Shown piece by piece: positions 59,849-64,000 of a DNA stretch of 64,000 nucleotides (positions are counted from its first letter, which is position 1; each line of letters opens with the position of its first letter). The position numbers and the translations under genes are program-made. The stretch covers positions 69,347 to 133,346 of the forward strand of contig NZ_LGEG01000255.1 of NCBI RefSeq assembly GCF_001280125.1, given 5' to 3'. Below the pieces are notes generated by a model. That model ran no database searches and was not told the DNA's origin. It was given only the letters and a program-made list of their open reading frames with translations. The DNA comes from Streptomyces sp. NRRL F-6492 (GTDB lineage: Bacteria > Actinomycetota > Actinomycetes > Streptomycetales > Streptomycetaceae).

Positions 59849-61450
59849 TCAGGGACGCGGGCCCATCATCCGCTGGTGGTCCAGCGCCCTGCGCAACTCC
59901 GCCGGAAGCGGGTGGTACGGGCCGTACGCGCGCTCCGCGTCGAAGAGCAGCCGCTGGAGCTGGTCCCGGCCGGCCGTGTGCTCGCCCGCCGCCAGGAGCA
60001 GCAGCCCGATCCGCTGCCGGATGTCGAAGGCGCGGGCGGGCTCCCGCTCGTAGTACGGCAGGACCGCACGGAACTCCGCGAGCGCGGCCGCCGTCTCCCC
60101 CAGCTGCTCCAGGCACAGCGCCGCGTCGTAGTGGAACTGGAGCGTCTGCGGGTCCGCCGGGCCCGCCTCCGCCTGGCGGTCCGCCGCGAGCCGGCGCAGC
60201 TCCGGCAGCGCGCGCCGGTACTGGCCGTCGTCCATCAGCGTCGACGCGTACTGCTTGCGCAGGATGCGGACGACCGGCGAACGCTCCCCGTGCTCGGCCT
60301 CGGCCGCGGGCAGGATCCCGCCGAGGACGTCCACGGCCTGGGTCAGCGACCCCTCCGCGAGCAGCCGCTTGACCTCGTCCACGGCGGCGGCCACGTCCGG
60401 GCGCGCGAACGGCGCGGACCGGTCGTACACCCGGGGGTCGGCCCGCGGGCCCGGGACCGGGGTCGGGGCGTGCGTGGGCACCGGCGGGATCGGGACGGGG
60501 GGCGTCGGGACGGGAGGGGTCGGGCCCGCGGGCGTCTGCGCGCGGTCCGGCCAGGGCGCGTGCGGGCGCAGGAACGGCCGGGTCGGGTCCATCGGGCCCG
60601 CCGGGGCGCCGCGCGCGGGCAGCAGCGGCAGCAGGTGCTCGTACACCTCGTGCGCGCCGGCCGGGCGGTCCCGGGGGTCCTTGGCGAGGAGGCGAAGCAC
60701 CAGCGCCTCCAGCGGCTCGGGGACCTCGGGGCGCAGCCGCCGGAGCGGGACGGGCGGGTCGTACAGGTGGCGGTGCAGCACGCCGAGCGCGGTCGAGCCG
60801 GAGAACGGCACGTCCCCGCTGAGGAGTTCGTGGAGCAGCACGCCGAGCGCGTACAGGTCGGTGGCCGGGCCGACGGCGCCGCCCATGGCCTGCTCCGGCG
60901 CCATGTACGCCGGGCTGCCGATGGGCGAGCCGGTGTGGGTGAGCCGGGTGGTGTCGGTGTCCAGGACGGAGGCCACGCCGAGGTCGAGGACGGTCAGCGT
61001 CCCGTCCGGGCGGATCATCACGTTCCGGGGCTTGAGGTCGCGGTGCACGATCGGCACCGCGTGCACGGCGGCGAGCACCGCGCACAGCTGCGCGGCCACG
61101 GACACCGCCCACTCCCACGGATACGGGGAGTGCTCGGCGAGGTGGTCGGCGAGGTCCGCGCCCTCCACGTACTGCATGACGAGGTACAGGTCCTCGCCCT
61201 CGCTGCCCGCGTCGTGCACGGTCACCAGGCCGGGGTGGGTCACGCGCGCGGTGACCCGGCACTCCCGCACGAAGCGGCGGCGCAGCTCGTCGGCGGAGGA
61301 GGCCTGGCCGTTCATGCCGGCCGGGCGCAGCAGCTTCACCGCGACCCGCCGGTCGAGGCGTCCGTCGTACGCCGTCCAGACCTGCCCCATGCCGCCCTGG
61401 CCGACGACGGTGGCGAGCTCGTAACGCCCGCCGACGACCCGCCCGTTCAC
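59849..61450 (-). CDS. Serine/threonine protein kinase with TPR-like C-terminus
   Basis: 533 residues from GTG 61450, overlapping the preceding stop as GTGA. Hanks-type kinase domain at about 5-275: glycine loop VVGQGGMGQVW, invariant Lys in VAVKLLR, catalytic loop HRDLKPRNV, DLG in place of DFG, and SPAYMAPEQA. A Pro-rich linker (TPPVPTPPVPIPPVPTHAPT) leads to helical repeats (about 370-530; ALPELRRLAADRQAEAGPADPQTLQFHYDAALCLEQLGETAAALAEFRAVLPYYE) typical of TPR folds. No membrane helix or PASTA repeats. Probably a cytoplasmic signalling kinase whose TPR part binds partners. Confidence 0.92.
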   Translation of the reverse strand: MNGRVVGGRYELATVVGQGGMGQVWTAYDGRLDRRVAVKLLRPAGMNGQASSADELRRRFVRECRVTARVTHPGLVTVHDAGSEGEDLYLVMQYVEGADLADHLAEHSPYPWEWAVSVAAQLCAVLAAVHAVPIVHRDLKPRNVMIRPDGTLTVLDLGVASVLDTDTTRLTHTGSPIGSPAYMAPEQAMGGAVGPATDLYALGVLLHELLSGDVPFSGSTALGVLHRHLYDPPVPLRRLRPEVPEPLEALVLRLLAKDPRDRPAGAHEVYEHLLPLLPARGAPAGPMDPTRPFLRPHAPWPDRAQTPAGPTPPVPTPPVPIPPVPTHAPTPVPGPRADPRVYDRSAPFARPDVAAAVDEVKRLLAEGSLTQAVDVLGGILPAAEAEHGERSPVVRILRKQYASTLMDDGQYRRALPELRRLAADRQAEAGPADPQTLQFHYDAALCLEQLGETAAALAEFRAVLPYYEREPARAFDIRQRIGLLLLAAGEHTAGRDQLQRLLFDAERAYGPYHPLPAELRRALDHQRMMGPRP

Positions 61451-62058
61451 CGGACGCCGTCGCCTTCCCGGGGCTCCCCGGTCTCCTTGCGCAGCAGGTG
61501 GCTCAGCTCGTCGAGCTCGGCGCGGACCTGGTCGATGCGGGGGCCGGGCGGCTGGGGCACGGGGGTGGCGGGGCCCGGGACGACGGGCGGGTGCGCGACG
61601 GGGGCGGTGTACGGGTTCGGCCGCACGTCCGCGCGCGGGACGGTCGCGGCGACGCCGTCGCTCCCGTACGCGTCGTACCCCGCCGGGCCGTACGCGTGCA
61701 CGGTGCGCGGGCCCTCCGCGTGGCGGATCTCCCCGAACAGGTAGTACGTGATCGAGCCCGCCACCAGGGTCACCATCACCCCGACCGCGGCGAACGACTC
61801 CGCGGTGCCGGCCTCCTTGTCGCCGGTGGCCGCCGCGTACGCGAACAGGGCGGCCGACCCCGCGAACAGCACGCCGCACACCACCCAGTCGCGCACCCTG
61901 CGGGTGACGCACGCGAGCCGGAGCAGCGGCGCCCAGGACAGGAAGCCGCAGCTCAGCAGCGCGAGCAGGCAGAAGAGGACGAGCAGCGCGATCCGGCCAC
62001 CGGAGAGGGAACTCCTCGGCGGCCGCGGAACCTGCGGGACCTGCGTGGGGCCGTACAT
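61447..62058 (-). CDS. Membrane protein co-translated with the kinase
   Basis: 203 residues from ATG 62058. After a Pro-rich start come about four hydrophobic segments (IALLVLFCLLALLSCGFLSWAPLLRLACV, WVVCGVLFAGSAALFAYAAATG, FAAVGVMVTLVAGSITYYLFG), then a Pro/Ala/Tyr-rich tail and a short charged helix (IDQVRAELDELSHLLRKETGEPRE). The stop overlaps the kinase start (GTGA), so translation is coupled and it may be a substrate, anchor or sensor for the kinase. No named family recognised. Confidence 0.78.
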   Translation of the reverse strand: MYGPTQVPQVPRPPRSSLSGGRIALLVLFCLLALLSCGFLSWAPLLRLACVTRRVRDWVVCGVLFAGSAALFAYAAATGDKEAGTAESFAAVGVMVTLVAGSITYYLFGEIRHAEGPRTVHAYGPAGYDAYGSDGVAATVPRADVRPNPYTAPVAHPPVVPGPATPVPQPPGPRIDQVRAELDELSHLLRKETGEPREGDGVR

Positions 62059-62116
62059 CCTGCTGCTCCTGCTCGGACGGATCGGGGTGCGGAGACGAGC
62101 GTATACACCCGTGCGG

Positions 62117-62147
62117 ACAACGGTTCCGGGATACCCGGAACCGTTGT
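62117..62147 (-). terminator. Terminator of the nuclease-like gene
   Basis: A perfect 14-bp stem (62117-62130 with 62134-62147, ATA loop) 23 bp past the stop leftward. Confidence 0.82.
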
Positions 62148-62170
62148 CGAAGAGATGAGGAGCGGAGGGT

Positions 62171-63964
62171 TCAGCCGAGGGCCGTGACGGTGTTCCAGCC
62201 GCTGTCGGAGACCTGGCTGCTCGGGCCGTCCGTGGGGTTGGAGCCCGTCGTCCCCCCGGCGTAGAACCGCAGGGCGCCGTCGCCGGTGGTGGCCCACATG
62301 TCGGCCCCGCCGTCGCGGTCGGCGTCCCCCGCGCCCGCGATCAGGGGACGGTTGGCGGTCGTGTAGCCGCGGCCGTACTCGGTGCGGGCGCCGAACGTGC
62401 CGCCGGCCTGTCCGCGGTAGAGGTGCAGGACGCCGTCGCGGGTGTCGCGCACGAGGAGGTCGGGGCGGCCGTCGCCGGTGACGTCGCCGGGCCCGGTGAC
62501 CGTCATCGGCGCCCAGCCGCCGTTGCCGATCTCCTTGCGGGGCTTCACGGCGGCCTTCCCGGCCGCTGCCGTGTCGTTCTCGTACAGCCACAGCTTGTTC
62601 TCGGCCACGACGACCAGGTCGGGGCGGCCGTCGCCCGTCACGTCCCCGACGCCGGCCACCTGCGCGTCGGCGGCGACGGTCCCCACGGTCACGGGCGACT
62701 TCGGGATGCCGTCGAGGCCGCCCGAGTACACCCGCAGCTGCTCGCCGACACGGGCGACGAGGTCCTCCCGGCCGTCCCCGGTCCAGTCGCCCCGATGGGA
62801 CACCGACGCGCCGGCCCAGCCGCCGTTGCCGATCTCGCGAGAGGCGCCGAGCCCGCCCGCGCCGTCGCCCGGGTGGACGTACAGCTTGCCGTTGGTGCCG
62901 ACGGTGACCAGGTCCGGATTGCCGTCGGAGCCGAACAGGTCGCCGGGGACGCGGGCCGGGGCGGGCTGGTCGCCGAGGCGCACGACGACCGGGGCGTGGT
63001 CCGAGAAGCCGTTCGGGGCGACGCCCTCCCGGTTCTCCGTGGTGTCCATGCGGGAGACGTCGATGTCGCAGGAGGAGATGGCGCGGCCCGTGGCCGGCCG
63101 GGTGACGAAGAGGTGGTCGAACTCGTGCCAGGTGTGGCCGGTGCCGTTCCAGCCGTGGTGGGTGACGCCGTGGACGCAGTTCTCGAAGGCGCCGGTCAGC
63201 GGCGCCATGAGGGAGTTCTCCGCCTCGCGGTTGAAGTCGCCGCCCACGGCGGCCCGGGCGACGCCCTGCCGTGCGGCGAACGACTCCACGAAGTCCTTGA
63301 CGTTCGCGATCTGCTGTCCGATCCGGGGGTCCGTGGACCCGGGGATGACGTGCGTGTTGCAGACGGCGGTCGACCGGCCGGTCACCGAGACGCACTGGAC
63401 CGGGAGGATCCGGTGGTCCGGGTCGGGCGTCACCCCGGGCAGCGCGTCCTGGGAGGCGCGGGCGGCGATCCCGCCCTTGACGGCGATCAGGTTGCCGAGC
63501 CGACCGCCCTTCAACTCGCCCCGGCAGGCGCTGCCGTAGAGCCGGCCGCCCTCGGAGGCGTCGACGTCGCGGGTGACCGGCGCGAAGTCGAAGCTCCAGC
63601 CCTCCGGGCCGAGCAGTTCCTTCAGGCGCCGCTGGTGGTAGCCCTCCACCTGGGCGATCCCGTCGACGACGGCGGGCACGCCGGCCGGGGCGCCGCACAC
63701 CTCCTGCATGACGATCGCGTCGGCCTTCTGCTCCTTGATCAGGGCGACGATCTCCCGGACCTTCACCTCGTTCTCGGGCAGCGTGGCCCTGGAGGGGCAG
63801 AAGGCGTCGGAGCCCCGCGACCCGCCGGCCTCGCCGCAGATGTTCCACGACACGATCGTCATGGGGGAGGGCGCGGCCGGGGCGGCCTGGGCGGTCGGGG
63901 CGGTCAGGCCGAGCAGGGTCAGTCCGCCGGCCAGCACGGCGGTCGGTATCCGGTTCAGTTTCAT
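62171..63964 (-). CDS. Secreted endonuclease/exonuclease/phosphatase with FG-GAP repeats
   Basis: 597 residues; signal peptide MKLNRIPTAVLAGGLTLLGLTAPTAQAAP. The EEP domain covers about 34-330: MTIVSWNICGEAGG (Asn), IVMQEVCG (metal Glu), CNTHVIPG, VGGDFNREAENSL (Asp/Asn) and GFSDHAPVVVRL (catalytic Asp-His). These residues fit DNase I-like nucleases or phospholipases/phosphatases. The C-terminal 250 residues are FG-GAP blades (DVTGDGRPDLLVRDTRDGVLHLYRG). It probably digests extracellular nucleic acid or phosphoesters while the propeller binds a surface or polymer. Its start is 36 bp from the window edge, so the promoter is outside. Confidence 0.9.
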   Translation of the reverse strand: MKLNRIPTAVLAGGLTLLGLTAPTAQAAPAAPSPMTIVSWNICGEAGGSRGSDAFCPSRATLPENEVKVREIVALIKEQKADAIVMQEVCGAPAGVPAVVDGIAQVEGYHQRRLKELLGPEGWSFDFAPVTRDVDASEGGRLYGSACRGELKGGRLGNLIAVKGGIAARASQDALPGVTPDPDHRILPVQCVSVTGRSTAVCNTHVIPGSTDPRIGQQIANVKDFVESFAARQGVARAAVGGDFNREAENSLMAPLTGAFENCVHGVTHHGWNGTGHTWHEFDHLFVTRPATGRAISSCDIDVSRMDTTENREGVAPNGFSDHAPVVVRLGDQPAPARVPGDLFGSDGNPDLVTVGTNGKLYVHPGDGAGGLGASREIGNGGWAGASVSHRGDWTGDGREDLVARVGEQLRVYSGGLDGIPKSPVTVGTVAADAQVAGVGDVTGDGRPDLVVVAENKLWLYENDTAAAGKAAVKPRKEIGNGGWAPMTVTGPGDVTGDGRPDLLVRDTRDGVLHLYRGQAGGTFGARTEYGRGYTTANRPLIAGAGDADRDGGADMWATTGDGALRFYAGGTTGSNPTDGPSSQVSDSGWNTVTALG

Positions 63965-64000
63965 GAGGTGTCCAGGAGTCGGGGGGGGGCGGGGGCGGGG

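Overview
The window is chromosomal DNA of a Streptomyces-type actinomycete. The evidence is the very high GC content, frequent GTG starts, a bldA-type tRNA-Leu(UAA), rpf/LysM genes with a c-di-AMP riboswitch, DivIC next to enolase, and an actinomycete integrative conjugative element (AICE). From memory, the order cbs, thiolase, bldA, ABC exporter, cfa-like, ndh, ppx, DUF501, divIC, eno, rpf, P450, mazG follows a conserved core block of Streptomyces chromosomes; I could not align it here.

Layout: 1-4.7 kb holds the 3' part of a PLP-dependent decarboxylase, an SRPBCC protein, a cluster of three Roadblock/LC7 proteins plus a PATAN/DUF4388-like protein, and an RpiR/SIS regulator. 5-11.4 kb holds cystathionine beta-synthase, an SGNH hydrolase, a thiolase, two unknown proteins and a Bax-inhibitor-1 membrane protein. 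11.6-18.5 kb holds a DUF2079 membrane protein, bldA, a two-gene ABC exporter and a cyclopropane synthase. 18.7-30.9 kb is a mostly leftward housekeeping run: Ndh-2, Ppx/GppA, DUF501, DivIC, enolase, two Rpf-like cell-wall proteins, P450, MazG, a SurA-like lipoprotein and a GT2 glycosyltransferase. 31-36.3 kb holds YfhO, VanZ, two GNATs and a PadR/HAAS pair.

36.4-59.1 kb is accessory. Two paralogous secreted FG-GAP proteins (36.4-38.1 and 57.4-59.1 kb) bracket it. Inside are a 1107-aa secreted FG-GAP protein transcribed divergently from a roughly 2331-residue RHS toxin (SpvB-like start, RHS core, Hint autoprotease, HYD1-type ADP-ribosyltransferase tip), the toxin's probable immunity gene, and a decayed AICE with int, xis, rep, tra, a small regulator and a GntR regulator. 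The integrase gene is cut by two adjacent IS5-type elements; removing them with one TTA target copy restores the frame exactly. One IS carries an extra gene for an unknown, immunity-like protein behind a run of 14 G. The int, rep and tra frames each also carry one in-frame TGA.

59.3-64 kb holds an LppU-like membrane protein, a Ser/Thr kinase overlapping a membrane protein gene, and a secreted endonuclease/exonuclease/phosphatase with FG-GAP repeats.

Coordinates come from reading the sequence and reading frames by eye. No database search was run; family names rest on recognised motifs. Many intergenic gaps hold strong GC-rich hairpins, annotated here as probable terminators.
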